Shown piece by piece: positions 52,169 through 61,373 of a stretch of 64,000 bases of DNA. This DNA comes from Nocardioides sp. ChNu-153 (GTDB lineage: Bacteria > Actinomycetota > Actinomycetes > Propionibacteriales > Nocardioidaceae), in the NCBI RefSeq assembly GCF_030466625.1, contig NZ_JADEVT010000001.1, forward strand, positions 558,001 through 622,000, written 5' to 3'. Positions within the stretch are counted from its first letter, which is position 1, and every line of letters starts with the position of its first letter. A model generated the notes under the pieces. It did no database searches. It had not been told where the DNA came from and saw only the letters and a program-made list of their open reading frames with translations. Made by a program: the position numbers and the translations under genes.

Positions 52169-53680
52169 GTGCACGGGTCGCTGCTGGTCGCCGGGACGAC
52201 GTCGGACGCCGGCAAGTCCGCCGTGACGACCGGGCTGTGCCGCGCGTTCGCGCGCCGCGGCCTGCGCGTCGCCCCCTTCAAGGCCCAGAACATGTCCAAC
52301 AACTCGATGGTCTGCGCCCTGCGGCCCGACGACCCGGGCAGCGGCACCGCCGAGATCGGCCGGGCGCAGTGGACGCAGGCGCTCGCCGCCCGCGCCGAGC
52401 CCGAGGCCGCGATGAACCCCGTGCTGCTCAAGCCCGGCGGCGACCGGCGCAGCCACGTCGTGGTGATGGGCCGCCCCGGCGGGTCCGTGTCCTCCGCCGA
52501 CTGGGAGACCGGTCGGCGGCACCTCGCGGCGGCCGCCCACGCCGCGTACGACGACCTCGCGGAGCGGTACGACGTCGTGGTCGCCGAGGGTGCGGGCAGC
52601 CCGGCGGAGATCAACCTGCGCGCCGGCGACTACGTCAACATGGGCCTGGCCCGCCACGCCGACATGCCGGTCGTGGTGGTCGGCGACATCGACCGCGGCG
52701 GCGTCTTCGCCGCCTTCCACGGCACCGTCGCGCTGCTGGAGGCGGCCGACCAGGCGCTCGTGGCCGGGTTCGTGGTCAACAAGTTCCGCGGCGACCCCGT
52801 GCTGCTCGCCCCGGGCCTGGCCGAGCTGGAGCGGCTCACCGGTCGCCGCGTCTACGGCACGCTGCCGTGGAGCCCCGACGTGTGGCTCGACTCCGAGGAC
52901 GCCCTCGACCTCGCGGGCCGCCGGGCTGCCGCGGGCGGCGCGCTCCGGGTCGCGGTCGTGCGCCTGCCGCGCATCAGCAACTTCACCGACGTCGACGCCC
53001 TGGGTCTCGAGCCGGGCGTCGACGTGGTGTTCGCGTCCTCGCCCGCGGCGCTGGCCGACGCCGACCTCGTCGTGCTGCCGGGCACGCGCGCGACGCTGGA
53101 GGACCTCGCCTGGCTGCGCGCCCGGGGCCTCGACCACGCCGTGCGCGACCACGCGGCGGCGGGCCGTCCCGTGCTCGGCATCTGCGGGGGCTTCCAGATG
53201 CTGGGGCGCCGGGTGGAGGACCCCGACGGCGTCGAGGGCCGGCCAGGCGCGTCCGCCGACGGGCTGGGCCTGCTCGACGTCACGACGACGTTCGCGGCCG
53301 AGAAGGTGCTGCGCCTGCCGCGCGGGACCGCGCTGGGCGCGCCCGTCGGGGGCTACGAGATCCACCACGGCCGCACCACCCGCCACGGTGGCGAGGAGTT
53401 CCTCGGCGGCGCCGCCCAGGGCGCGGTGCACGGGACCATGTGGCACGGCTCGCTGGAGTCCGACGCGTTCCGCCGGGCGTTCCTGGCCCGGGCCGCGGCG
53501 GCGGTCGGCGCGTCGTACCAGCCAGCGGAGGAGGTGTCGTTCGCCGCCGCCCGCGAGGCGCGCTTCGACCTCCTCGGCGACCTCGTGGAGCAGCACCTCG
53601 ACGTCGACGCCCTGCTCGACCTGGTCGCGTCCGGCCCCCCGCGCGACCTGCGCCCGCTGCCCCCGGGGAGCGAGCGGTGA
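52169..53680 (+). CDS. cobQ: Cobyric acid synthase
   Basis: The protein has 503 residues. CobQ uses glutamine and ATP to amidate four side chains of adenosylcobyrinic acid a,c-diamide. The N-terminal dethiobiotin-synthetase-like fold has [18 protein letters not shown] and [10 protein letters not shown]. The C-terminal glutamine amidotransferase has the Cys in [10 protein letters not shown] and a His in the [14 protein letters not shown] region. GTG 52169 has TAGCCT (52157-52162) six bases upstream: a strong leaderless candidate. The stop overlaps cobK (GTGA). Confidence 0.96.
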   Translation: MHGSLLVAGTTSDAGKSAVTTGLCRAFARRGLRVAPFKAQNMSNNSMVCALRPDDPGSGTAEIGRAQWTQALAARAEPEAAMNPVLLKPGGDRRSHVVVMGRPGGSVSSADWETGRRHLAAAAHAAYDDLAERYDVVVAEGAGSPAEINLRAGDYVNMGLARHADMPVVVVGDIDRGGVFAAFHGTVALLEAADQALVAGFVVNKFRGDPVLLAPGLAELERLTGRRVYGTLPWSPDVWLDSEDALDLAGRRAAAGGALRVAVVRLPRISNFTDVDALGLEPGVDVVFASSPAALADADLVVLPGTRATLEDLAWLRARGLDHAVRDHAAAGRPVLGICGGFQMLGRRVEDPDGVEGRPGASADGLGLLDVTTTFAAEKVLRLPRGTALGAPVGGYEIHHGRTTRHGGEEFLGGAAQGAVHGTMWHGSLESDAFRRAFLARAAAAVGASYQPAEEVSFAAAREARFDLLGDLVEQHLDVDALLDLVASGPPRDLRPLPPGSER

Positions 53681-54438
53681 TCCTCCTGCTCGGCGGCACG
53701 GCCGAGGCCCGCGACCTGGCCCGCGTGCTCGTCGAGGCGGGGGAGGAGGTCGTGTCGTCCCTCGCCGGCCGCGTCGCCCGCCCGCGCATGCCCGTCGGCG
53801 AGACCCGCGTGGGCGGCTTCGGCGGCGTCGACGGGCTCGTCGCGTGGCTGCGCGAGCACGGGGCCCGCGCCGTCGTCGACGCCACCCACCCGTTCGCGGT
53901 CGGCATCTCGGGCAACGCCCGGGCCGCCTGCGCCCGCACGGGTACGCCGCTGCTGCGGCTCGAGCGCCCTGGCTGGTCCGGCGAGCCGGGGGCGGACGCG
54001 TGGGTGTGGGTCGACGACGTCGCCGCGGCCGCCCGCGCGGCCGCCGGCCTCGGTGACCGCCCGTTCCTCACCGTCGGACGGCAGGGCCTCGAGGACTGCA
54101 CGGGACCGCTGGCGGACGCCGCCGTGCTCGCGCGGGTCGTCGACCCGCCCGAGGTGCCGCTGCCCGACGGCTGGCGCGTGCTGCTCGACCGCGGCCCCTA
54201 CACCGTCGACGGCGAGCGCGCCCTCGTCGCGGAGCACCGCGCGGACGTGCTCGTCACCAAGGACTCCGGCGGCGACCTCACCCGGGCCAAGCTCGACGTG
54301 GCCCGCGAGCTCGGGCTGCCGGTCGTCGTGGTGCGCCGCCCCAGCGCGGTGCGCGCGCCGGGCACCGACGCCCCGCCGGTGGTCCACGACGTCGCCGCGG
54401 CGGCGTGCTGGGTACGCGCCGTCAGCGACGCACGCTGA
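53677..54438 (+). CDS. cobK: Precorrin-6A reductase
   Basis: The protein has 253 residues. The N-terminal [13 protein letters not shown] (6-18) nucleotide-binding loop, [16 protein letters not shown] (about 66-82) and [10 protein letters not shown] identify CobK/CbiJ, which reduces precorrin-6A to dihydro-precorrin-6A with NADPH. Start GTG overlaps the cobQ stop. Its last 17 bases overlap the end of cobD on the opposite strand (54422-54438), a compact convergent joint. Confidence 0.93.
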   Translation: MILLLGGTAEARDLARVLVEAGEEVVSSLAGRVARPRMPVGETRVGGFGGVDGLVAWLREHGARAVVDATHPFAVGISGNARAACARTGTPLLRLERPGWSGEPGADAWVWVDDVAAAARAAAGLGDRPFLTVGRQGLEDCTGPLADAAVLARVVDPPEVPLPDGWRVLLDRGPYTVDGERALVAEHRADVLVTKDSGGDLTRAKLDVARELGLPVVVVRRPSAVRAPGTDAPPVVHDVAAAACWVRAVSDAR

Positions 54439-55375
54439 GGGCGGTCGCCGCCGCGACGAGCACGGCCCCCGTGCCGACGTACGCCGCCAGTCGCCGCGCG
54501 CGGGCCACGTCGCCCGCCGCGACGGGCCGGCCGTCGCCGAGCACCGGTCGGTCCTCGACGCGCTCGGCGCCGGGGGCGCCGTACACGGTCCGTCCGCCGA
54601 GGCGCACCCCGAGCGCGCCCGCGAAGGCCGCCTCCACGGGCCCGGCGTTGGGGGAGGGGTGTGCGCCGGCGTCGCGGCGCCAGGCGCGCAGGGCGTCGCG
54701 GGGGGCGCCGTCCACCAGCGGGGCGGCCGCAGCGGCGAGCAGCGCGGACAGACGGGCGCCCGGCAGGTTGAGACCGTCGTCGAGGCGGGCCGAGGCCCAG
54801 CCGAAGCGCTCGTGGCGCGGCGAGCGGTGGCCGACCATCGCGTCGAGCGTGTTGGCGGCGCGGTAGCCGACGAGCCCCGGCACCCCCGCCAGCGCGCCCC
54901 ACACGAGCGAGGCGACGACGGCGTCGGAGGTGTTCTCGGCGACCGACTCCACGACGGCCCGCGCCACCTCGTCGGCGCTCAGGTCCTCCGTGCGGCGACC
55001 GACGAGGTGCGTCAGGCGTCGGCGAGCGGCGGGCAGGTCGTCGGCGGCGAGGAGGCGCTGGACGGCGGCGGCCTCGCGGTCGAGCGAGCGGCCCCCGAGC
55101 ACGGCCCAGGTGGCGAGCGCGACGAGGGCGACCTCGCCGGACGCGCCGGCGACGTCGCGGGTGCGGCGCTCGGCGAGGGCGCCGAGCCCGGTCACGGACC
55201 CGACGAGCAGCAGTGTGTACGCCGCCCCGCGACCCCGGCTGTCGGCCCACCCGAGCGTCTCGAGCCGGCCCGCGACTCGGCCGAAGCCGGCGACGGGGTG
55301 GCCGCGGCGCGGGTCGCCGAGCGCCCGGTCGACCGCGAACCCCAGCAGCAGGCCCGCAGCCCGGGCGCGCGTCAC
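54422..55375 (-). CDS. cobD: Adenosylcobinamide-phosphate synthase
   Basis: The protein has 317 residues and several membrane segments. CobD/CbiB attaches aminopropanol (or its phosphate) to adenosylcobyric acid at the inner membrane. Diagnostic stretches are [20 protein letters not shown] (about 15-34), [20 protein letters not shown] and [20 protein letters not shown], all in family order. GTG 55373-55375 overlaps the upstream cobB-cobC stop (GTGA at 55372-55375). It is the last gene of the riboswitch-led minus-strand operon. Confidence 0.94.
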   Translation of the reverse strand: MTRARAAGLLLGFAVDRALGDPRRGHPVAGFGRVAGRLETLGWADSRGRGAAYTLLLVGSVTGLGALAERRTRDVAGASGEVALVALATWAVLGGRSLDREAAAVQRLLAADDLPAARRRLTHLVGRRTEDLSADEVARAVVESVAENTSDAVVASLVWGALAGVPGLVGYRAANTLDAMVGHRSPRHERFGWASARLDDGLNLPGARLSALLAAAAAPLVDGAPRDALRAWRRDAGAHPSPNAGPVEAAFAGALGVRLGGRTVYGAPGAERVEDRPVLGDGRPVAAGDVARARRLAAYVGTGAVLVAAATALSVRR

Positions 55376-57867
55376 CGGGCTCCGACGCCGGAGGTGATCG
55401 ACGCCAGCGCGGTCAGCAGCGAGCGGGTGCGCTCGGGGCTCCGCACCGCGATCCGCACCCAGGAGGCGTCGAGCCCCGGGAAGGTGTCGGCGCGGCGCAC
55501 GGCGTGGCCGTGGCGGCGCAGCTCCTCCCGCACGCCGGCCCCGGGCCGGGCGAGCACGAAGGGGGCGTGGCCGGGCACGTGGGGCACGCCGAGCTCGTCG
55601 AGGCCGGCGACCAGCACGCCGCGCCACGTGGCGAGACGGCGCACCCGCTCGGCCGCCTCGACGACGGCCTCGTCGGAGGCGCAGGCCCGCATGGCGGCCA
55701 GGGCGGTCGACGAGACCGACCAGGGCGTCTGCACGGCGCGCAGCTGCTCGAGCACCGCCGGCTCGCCGAGCACGTAGCCGGCCCGGACCCCGGGGATGCC
55801 CCACAGCTTCGTGAGGCTGCGCAGCACGACGAGGCCGGGCACCTCGGCGTCCGCGAGGGCGTGGCGGGGCTGAGTGATCGCGTCCATGAACGCCTCGTCG
55901 ACGACGACGAGGCGCCCGGGACGGGTCAGCGCCCGGAGGTCGACGGCGGGGTGGACGCGTCCCGTCGGGTTGGTCGGGTTGCCGACGACGACGAGGTCGG
56001 CCTCGTCGGGCACCCGCGACGGGTCGAGCGCGAAGCCGTCCTCGGCGCGCAAGAGCACGTGCCGCGCCGGGGTGCCGGCCGCGGCCAGCGCCACGTCGGG
56101 CTCGGTGAACTGCGGGTGCACGACCACCGGGTGGCGCCACGGGCGTGCCCGGGCGACGAGGGTGAACGCCTCGGCGGCGCCGGCGGTGGCGAGCACCTCC
56201 TCGGCGGGCCGGCCGTGGCGGCGGGCCAGCGCCTCCTCCGCCACGCGCACGCGCGCCGCGTCGGGGTAGGCGCCCACGTCGTCGAGCGAGCCGAGCAGCG
56301 CCGCGGTGAGCCACGGCGGGCGGGGCCCGTCGTACGTGTTGACGGCGAAGTCGGCCAGCGGCGTGCCGTCCGCGGCGCTCGTCTCGGTGTCGCCGTGGTG
56401 GCGCAGCGGGTCGGCGGGCGGGGCGTCGTGGGGTGCGGCCGCGGGGACGCCGGCCGCCGGGGCGGCGACGGGCGCCACGGGGGAGTACGGCGCGGTGGCG
56501 GCCGCCGCGGCGGCGAAGCGCTGCGCCAGGTGCGGGTGCCCCGCCCAGTGCACGTGCAGGTAGGACGCGTGGAGCGTGGGGGAGGCGTAGCCGTCCTCGG
56601 TGCGCGGGTGGGAGGCGGTCGGCTCGAGCACCCAGCCGGGGGTGCCCCCGGCCGCGGGGGTGACCCGGGTGCGGTGGAACTCGTGGCCGGTGACGGTCTC
56701 GCCGGGGCGCCCGAGCAGGGTCGCGACCTCCGACGTCGCGGACCGGTAGGCCAGGGTGAGGCGGGGGGCCATCGCCGCGGTCGCGGGCAGCGCACCGACC
56801 ATCGGGGCGTGGTCGAGGGTGCCGCAGAGGTAGAGCAGGCCCGCGCACTCCGCGACGGTGGGCACCCCGGCGGCCACGGCGGCCCGGAGGTCGTCGCGCA
56901 GCGCCGCGTTGCGGCTCAGCGCCGCCGCGTGCACCTCGGGGAAGCCGCCCCCGAGGTAGAGACCCTGCGTGCCCGGCGGAAGACCCGTGTCGCGGGTCGG
57001 GTCGAGCACGACGACCTCGCAGCCGGCCGCCTCGAGCAGCTCGGTGGTCTCGGCGTAGGTGAACGTGAACGCGCGGCCGCCGGCGACGGCGATCTTCGGG
57101 CGGGCGGCGGCCGCGACCGGCTCGACGGCGGCGGCCGGCTCCCACGCGGGTACGGCGAGGGGCGCGGCGCCGCGCGCGATCTCCAGCACGGCGTCGAGGT
57201 CGATGCGCTCCGCGACCTGCGCGGCGAGCCGCTCCAGGGACGTGGCGGCGTCGGCGCGCTCGGCGGCGGGCACGAGGCCGAGGTGGCGCGACGGCGCGAC
57301 GATGGCGTCGTCGCGACCCAGCACGCCGAGGACGGGGATGCCGGTCGCGGCGACCGCGCGGCGTACCTCGTCGGCGTGCCGCGGCGAGCCCGCCTTGTTG
57401 AGCACGACACCGGCCACCCGCACGCCGGGGTCGTGGCCCGCGAGCCCGGCGACGACGGCGCCGATGGTGCGCGAGGCCGAGGAGATGTCGACGACGAGCA
57501 CGACCGGGCTGGCCGTCAGCGTCGCGACGTGGGCGGTGGAGGAGAAGCCGTCGCCGCCGATCTGGCCGTCGAAGAGACCCATGACGCCCTCGACGACCGC
57601 CACGTCGGCGGGGCGCGGGGCGCGGGCGCCGTGGAGCAGCAGCGGCACGATCCGTTCCTCGCCGACGAGGTGCGGGTCGAGGTTGCGGCCGGGCCGCCCG
57701 GTCGCCAGCGCGTGGTAGCCGGGGTCGATGTAGTCGGGGCCGACCTTGTGGCCCGACACCTCGAGCCCGCGGCGGGCGAGCGCGGCCATGAGGCCGGTCG
57801 CGACGGTGGTCTTGCCGTGGCCGGAGGCGGGGGCGGCGACGACGAGCCGCGGCAGCGGGGTGCTCAC
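55372..57867 (-). CDS. cobB: Cobyrinate a,c-diamide synthase fused to CobC-type PLP enzyme (CobB-CobC fusion)
   Basis: The protein has 831 residues. Residues 1 to about 445 are CbiA/CobB: APASGHGKTTVATGLMAAL, HKVGPDYIDPGYH, VVEGVMGLFDG, and amidotransferase Cys in TVAECAGLLYLCG. An Ala/Pro linker (about 445-480) leads to a CobC-like class I/II aminotransferase fold domain (DFAVNTYDGPRPPWL, GNPTNPTG, LVVVDEAFMD and PLP Lys at about 687 in SLTKLWGIPGV). The first part amidates cobyrinic acid; the second resembles Rv2231c-like CobC, which supplies the aminopropanol arm. GTG overlaps the cobO stop (GTGA at 57864-57867). Confidence 0.92.
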   Translation of the reverse strand: MSTPLPRLVVAAPASGHGKTTVATGLMAALARRGLEVSGHKVGPDYIDPGYHALATGRPGRNLDPHLVGEERIVPLLLHGARAPRPADVAVVEGVMGLFDGQIGGDGFSSTAHVATLTASPVVLVVDISSASRTIGAVVAGLAGHDPGVRVAGVVLNKAGSPRHADEVRRAVAATGIPVLGVLGRDDAIVAPSRHLGLVPAAERADAATSLERLAAQVAERIDLDAVLEIARGAAPLAVPAWEPAAAVEPVAAAARPKIAVAGGRAFTFTYAETTELLEAAGCEVVVLDPTRDTGLPPGTQGLYLGGGFPEVHAAALSRNAALRDDLRAAVAAGVPTVAECAGLLYLCGTLDHAPMVGALPATAAMAPRLTLAYRSATSEVATLLGRPGETVTGHEFHRTRVTPAAGGTPGWVLEPTASHPRTEDGYASPTLHASYLHVHWAGHPHLAQRFAAAAAATAPYSPVAPVAAPAAGVPAAAPHDAPPADPLRHHGDTETSAADGTPLADFAVNTYDGPRPPWLTAALLGSLDDVGAYPDAARVRVAEEALARRHGRPAEEVLATAGAAEAFTLVARARPWRHPVVVHPQFTEPDVALAAAGTPARHVLLRAEDGFALDPSRVPDEADLVVVGNPTNPTGRVHPAVDLRALTRPGRLVVVDEAFMDAITQPRHALADAEVPGLVVLRSLTKLWGIPGVRAGYVLGEPAVLEQLRAVQTPWSVSSTALAAMRACASDEAVVEAAERVRRLATWRGVLVAGLDELGVPHVPGHAPFVLARPGAGVREELRRHGHAVRRADTFPGLDASWVRIAVRSPERTRSLLTALASITSGVGAR

Positions 57868-58478
57868 CACTCGATCCCCCGCTGGCCCTTCTGGCCACGG
57901 TCCATCTGGTGCTTGACCTTCGTCATCTCGGTGACGAGGTCGGCGACCTCCACGAGCCGGGGGTGGGCGCGGCGGCCGGTCACCACGACGTACTGCCGCC
58001 CGGGGCGGTGCGCGAGGGTCTCGACGACGTCCTCGACGTCGACCCAGCCCCACTCCATCGGGTAGGTGAACTCGTCGAGCACGTAGAGGTCGTGGCGCTC
58101 CGCCGCGATGCGGCGCTTCACCTCGGCCCAGCCCTCGGCCGCGTCGCGGGCGTGGTCCTCGGCCTCGCCGGCCTTGCGCGACCACGACCAGCCGGAGCCC
58201 ATCTTGTGCCACTCGACGGGGCCGCCCTCGCCGGTCTGCTCGTGCAGCTCGCCCAGGCGCTCCAGCACGGTCTGCTCGCCGATGCGCCACTTGGCGGACT
58301 TCACGAACTGGAAGACCCCGACGTCCCAGCCCTGGTTCCAGGCGCGGATGGCGAGGCCGAACGCGGCGGTCGACTTCCCCTTGCCGTCGCCGGTGTTGAC
58401 CATGAGCAGCGGCAGGTTGCGGCGCTGCGCGGTGGTGAGGCCGTCGTCGGGCACGACGACCGGCTTGCCCTGCGGCAT
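57864..58478 (-). CDS. cobO: Cob(I)yrinic acid a,c-diamide adenosyltransferase
   Basis: The protein has 204 residues of CobO/CobA(BtuR) family. The P-loop GDGKGKST (31-38) is followed by FGLAIRAWNQGWDVGVFQFV, DLYVLDEFTYPMEWGWVD and VVTGRRAHPRLVEVADLVTE. It transfers adenosyl from ATP to cobalt. ATG 58476-58478 shares one base with the chelatase stop (TGATG), so it is co-translated with it. Confidence 0.96.
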   Translation of the reverse strand: MPQGKPVVVPDDGLTTAQRRNLPLLMVNTGDGKGKSTAAFGLAIRAWNQGWDVGVFQFVKSAKWRIGEQTVLERLGELHEQTGEGGPVEWHKMGSGWSWSRKAGEAEDHARDAAEGWAEVKRRIAAERHDLYVLDEFTYPMEWGWVDVEDVVETLAHRPGRQYVVVTGRRAHPRLVEVADLVTEMTKVKHQMDRGQKGQRGIEW

Positions 58479-60622
58479 CAGGCCACCCCCCGCGTCCCGG
58501 AGCGGTCGAGGTGGGGGCGCTCGGCGCGGTCGGCGGTCGCCGCGCGCGCGGCGCCGGCGAGCACCTCGGCGCTCACCTCCGCGACGGGCAGGTACGTCGC
58601 CTGCAGGTGCTCGGCGAGCTTCCGGGCCAGGCCGAGGCGGAACGGGCCGTTCTCGCAGTCGACCACGACGGTCTCGACGCCCTGCTCGGCCAGCCACGCG
58701 GCGACCTGCCGGGAGCGCTCCACCGGGTCGGCGCCGGCGGTCGCCCGGCCGTCGGTGACGAGCACCAGCAGCGGGCGGCGGCGCGGGTCGCGCAGGCGCT
58801 CGCGGCGCAGCACGTCGGCGGCGGCGATCAGGCCCTCGGCGAGCGGCGTGCGTCCGCCGGCCGGCAACGCGTCGAGGCGGCGCGCGGCCACGTCGATCGA
58901 GCCGGTGGGCGGCAGCGCGACCTCGGCCTCCAGCCCGCGGAACGTCACCAGGCCGACCTTGTCGCGGCGCTGGTAGGCGTCGAGCAGCAGCGACAGGATC
59001 GCCGTCTTCACCTGCTGCATCCGCTTGCGGGCAGCCATCGAGCCCGACGCGTCGACGCAGAACAGCACGAGGTTGGACTCCCGGCCCTCCCGCACCGCGC
59101 CCCGCAGGTCCGCGCCGCGCAGCAGGAGCCGGCCCGCGGTGCGCCCGCGGGCGTGCTGGTGGGGGGCGGCGGCGCGGACGGTGCCGACGAGGTCGAGCCC
59201 GCCCGCCGTGCCGGGGGCGTTGCCGATGCGGCGCCCCGTCGAGGTGATCGCGCGGGAGCGGCGCCCCGCCTCGCCCTCGCCGGTGCCGGCGACCCGCAGC
59301 ACGCGGGGACGGTACGGCGCGCCCGCCGCGACCGTCGTACCCGCCGGGGCGGCGGGGGTGCCGGCGCCGTCGCCGGGCTGGTCGGCGGGGGTGTCGGGGG
59401 AGTCCGGGGAGTCCGGACCGGCGTCGGGCCCGCCCTGGTCGTCCCGGCCGGCGGGCGGCTCGGCGGCGGACCCGCCGTCGCCGCCCGGCTCCGGGCCGTC
59501 GCCCGCTCCGTCGGGACCGCCGCCGTCGGTGCCGCCGCCGTCGGTGCCGCCGCCGGGCTCGCCGGGCTGGTCGTCGGGCCGGGGCTCCTCGGGCTGCGGG
59601 TCCGGGTCGGGCTCGTCGTCGCCGAGCACCTGGTCGAGCAGGTCCTCGTCGATGCCGGGCGCGTCGAAGGGGTTGCGGCGCCGGCGGTGGGGGAGCGCGA
59701 GCAGGGCGGCGGCGCGGATGTCCTGGCGCAGCACGTACCGGCGGCCGTGCCAGGCGGCATGGGCGATCGCGGTGCGGGCCGTGACGATGTCGGCGCGCAG
59801 GCCGTCGACGTCGAACGCAGCGCAGACCTCGGCGATCTTGCGCAGCGCCCCGTCGCCGAGCACGACGGAGGCGACGAGCTCCTGGGCGGTGGCGATGCGG
59901 GCGCGCAGCGCGGCCTCGTCGTCGGCGTACCGCTCGGCGAACGCCTCGGGGGCGGCGTCGAAGGCGAGGCGGCGGCGCACGACCTCGGTGCGCAGCGACG
60001 GGTCGCGGGGCGCGGCGACCTCGACGGTGAGGCCGAACCGGTCGAGCAGCTGCGGGCGCAGCTCGCCCTCCTCGGGGTTCATGGTGCCGACGAGCACGAA
60101 CCGGGCGGCGTGCACGACCGAGACGCCGTCGCGCTCGACCGTCGCGCGCCCCATGGCGGCGGCGTCGAGCAGCAGGTCGACGAGGTGGTCGTGCAGCAGG
60201 TTGACCTCGTCGACGTAGAGGATCCCGCGGTGCGCGCGGGCCAGGAGCCCGGGCTCGTACTCGGCGACGCCCGCCGAGAGCGCCCGCTCCAGGTGCAGCG
60301 AGCCGAGCAGGCGGTCCTCGGTGGCACCGACGGGCAGCTCGACGAGGCGCACGGGGCGCGTCTCGACGCCGACGTCCGCGCCGAAGGGTCCGTCGGGCGA
60401 CAGCGGCGCCGTGTCGGCCGGGTCGGTGGAGAACCGGTCGCCCGCGACGACGTCGATGGGGGGCAGCACGGCGGCCAGGGCGCGCACGGCCGTGGACTTC
60501 GCCGTCCCCTTCTCCCCGCGCACGAGGACGCCGCCGATCTCGGGGCTGACGGTCGTCAGCAGCAGGGCCAGGGTCATGTCGTCGGAGCCGACGACGGCCG
60601 TGAAGGGGTAGTGCTGTGGCAT
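58478..60622 (-). CDS. ChlI-ChlD-type fused magnesium/cobalt chelatase subunit
   Basis: The protein has 714 residues from the ATG at 60620-60622. The N-terminal AAA+ domain (about 1-330) is BchI/ChlI-like: Walker A GEKGTAKST, GILYVDEVNLLHDHLV, ARFVLVGTMNPEEGELRPQL. A Gly/Pro/Asp-rich linker (about 345-450) leads to a ChlD-like VWA domain with the MIDAS motif DASGSMAA and TDGRAT. In cobalamin clusters such fused proteins are thought to power cobalt insertion with CobN, which is not in this window. The cobalamin riboswitch lies directly upstream, so it heads the operon chelatase-cobO-cobBC-cobD. Confidence 0.92.
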   Translation of the reverse strand: MPQHYPFTAVVGSDDMTLALLLTTVSPEIGGVLVRGEKGTAKSTAVRALAAVLPPIDVVAGDRFSTDPADTAPLSPDGPFGADVGVETRPVRLVELPVGATEDRLLGSLHLERALSAGVAEYEPGLLARAHRGILYVDEVNLLHDHLVDLLLDAAAMGRATVERDGVSVVHAARFVLVGTMNPEEGELRPQLLDRFGLTVEVAAPRDPSLRTEVVRRRLAFDAAPEAFAERYADDEAALRARIATAQELVASVVLGDGALRKIAEVCAAFDVDGLRADIVTARTAIAHAAWHGRRYVLRQDIRAAALLALPHRRRRNPFDAPGIDEDLLDQVLGDDEPDPDPQPEEPRPDDQPGEPGGGTDGGGTDGGGPDGAGDGPEPGGDGGSAAEPPAGRDDQGGPDAGPDSPDSPDTPADQPGDGAGTPAAPAGTTVAAGAPYRPRVLRVAGTGEGEAGRRSRAITSTGRRIGNAPGTAGGLDLVGTVRAAAPHQHARGRTAGRLLLRGADLRGAVREGRESNLVLFCVDASGSMAARKRMQQVKTAILSLLLDAYQRRDKVGLVTFRGLEAEVALPPTGSIDVAARRLDALPAGGRTPLAEGLIAAADVLRRERLRDPRRRPLLVLVTDGRATAGADPVERSRQVAAWLAEQGVETVVVDCENGPFRLGLARKLAEHLQATYLPVAEVSAEVLAGAARAATADRAERPHLDRSGTRGVA

Positions 60623-60662
60623 GTGGGGCTCCCGCTCGCTCTGCCATCGGTCAGGGGTGACG

Positions 60663-60808
60663 AGAGGCCGGTCTTCGGACTTCCGTCGTGCCCGCTCTCG
60701 AGCGGACCGGCGGTTACCGCAGCGGGCCCTGTGCCGGACTCCCACCGGCTTCCCAGATTCTCCCCACGCCCCCGGTTGTCTCCCGGGTGCGCCGACGGGG
60801 CACCTCAC
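60663..60808 (-). promoter_or_regulatory. Cobalamin riboswitch
   Basis: On the minus strand the RNA reads, in order, GAGGTGCCCCGTCGGCGCACC, a purine-rich internal stem, GGGAAGCCGGTGGGAGTCC, GGCACAGGGCCCGC and GCTGCGGTAACCGC, ending in GTCCGAAGACCGGCC. This is the B12-box arrangement. GAGG at the 5' end can pair with CCTC at the 3' end. The aptamer ends about 40 bases before the chelatase start codon, so it probably controls that operon; the exact expression platform is not obvious. Confidence 0.93.
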
Positions 60809-60915
60809 GTCCGCCGCCACCCTAGACCCGTGCGCCGACCCCGGCGTGGTCAGGGCCGACGACGCGTCCCGAGCCGCCCACCCGGTGCCGTGCGGCCCCC
60901 GCTAGCCTGCCGGTC

Positions 60916-61341
60916 GTGCCCGAGGAGCCGCTCCACATCGTCGTCGCCGCCGTCTGCCTGCGCGACGCGGAGGGTCGTCTGCTGAGCGTCCGCAAGCGCG
61001 GCACCCACGCCTTCATGCTGCCCGGCGGGAAGCTCGAGGCCGGGGAGACCCCCGCCCAGGCCGCGGCCCGCGAGGCGCGCGAGGAGGTCGGGGTCGAGGT
61101 GGCCGACCTGGCGCTGCTCGGGGAGTTCGTCTCGGCCGCGGCCAACGAGCCCGGCGCGGTCCTCACCTCGACGGTGTTCACCGCGACCGCCGCCACCGCC
61201 CCGGTGGTCGACGGCGAGATCGAGGAGCTGCGCTGGCTCGACCTGGCCGCACTACCCGACGACGTGCCGATCGCGCCGATGCTGCGCCACCACGCCGCCC
61301 CGGCGTTGCTCGCCCGCGACGCCGCGGGAGCCCGCCCGTGA
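60916..61341 (+). CDS. Nudix hydrolase
   Basis: The protein has 141 residues. The Nudix box begins at GGKLEAGETPAQAAAREARE (37-56) and ends EVGVE, fitting GX5EX7REUXEEXGU. It hydrolyses a nucleoside diphosphate linked to another moiety; the substrate is not deducible and it may simply be a housekeeping neighbour. GTG 60916 has TAGCCT (60903-60908) seven bases upstream, so it is probably leaderless. The stop overlaps the first GTG of cobL (GTGA at 61338-61341), which puts cobL and cobM in its transcript. Confidence 0.92.
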   Translation: MPEEPLHIVVAAVCLRDAEGRLLSVRKRGTHAFMLPGGKLEAGETPAQAAAREAREEVGVEVADLALLGEFVSAAANEPGAVLTSTVFTATAATAPVVDGEIEELRWLDLAALPDDVPIAPMLRHHAAPALLARDAAGARP

Positions 61342-61373
61342 GCGGCCCGGTGAGCGGCTCCGTGAGCGGCCCC
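61338..61373. repeat. Three 12-base repeats each carrying a GTG at the cobL start
   Basis: GTGAGCGGCCCG, GTGAGCGGCTCC and GTGAGCGGCCCC (61338, 61350, 61362) are followed by GTGCGCGTCACC (61374). Each repeat begins with an in-frame GTG and could supply an alternative start; the first overlaps the Nudix stop. The family core (VRVTVVGIG) begins at 61374. Confidence 0.8.
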
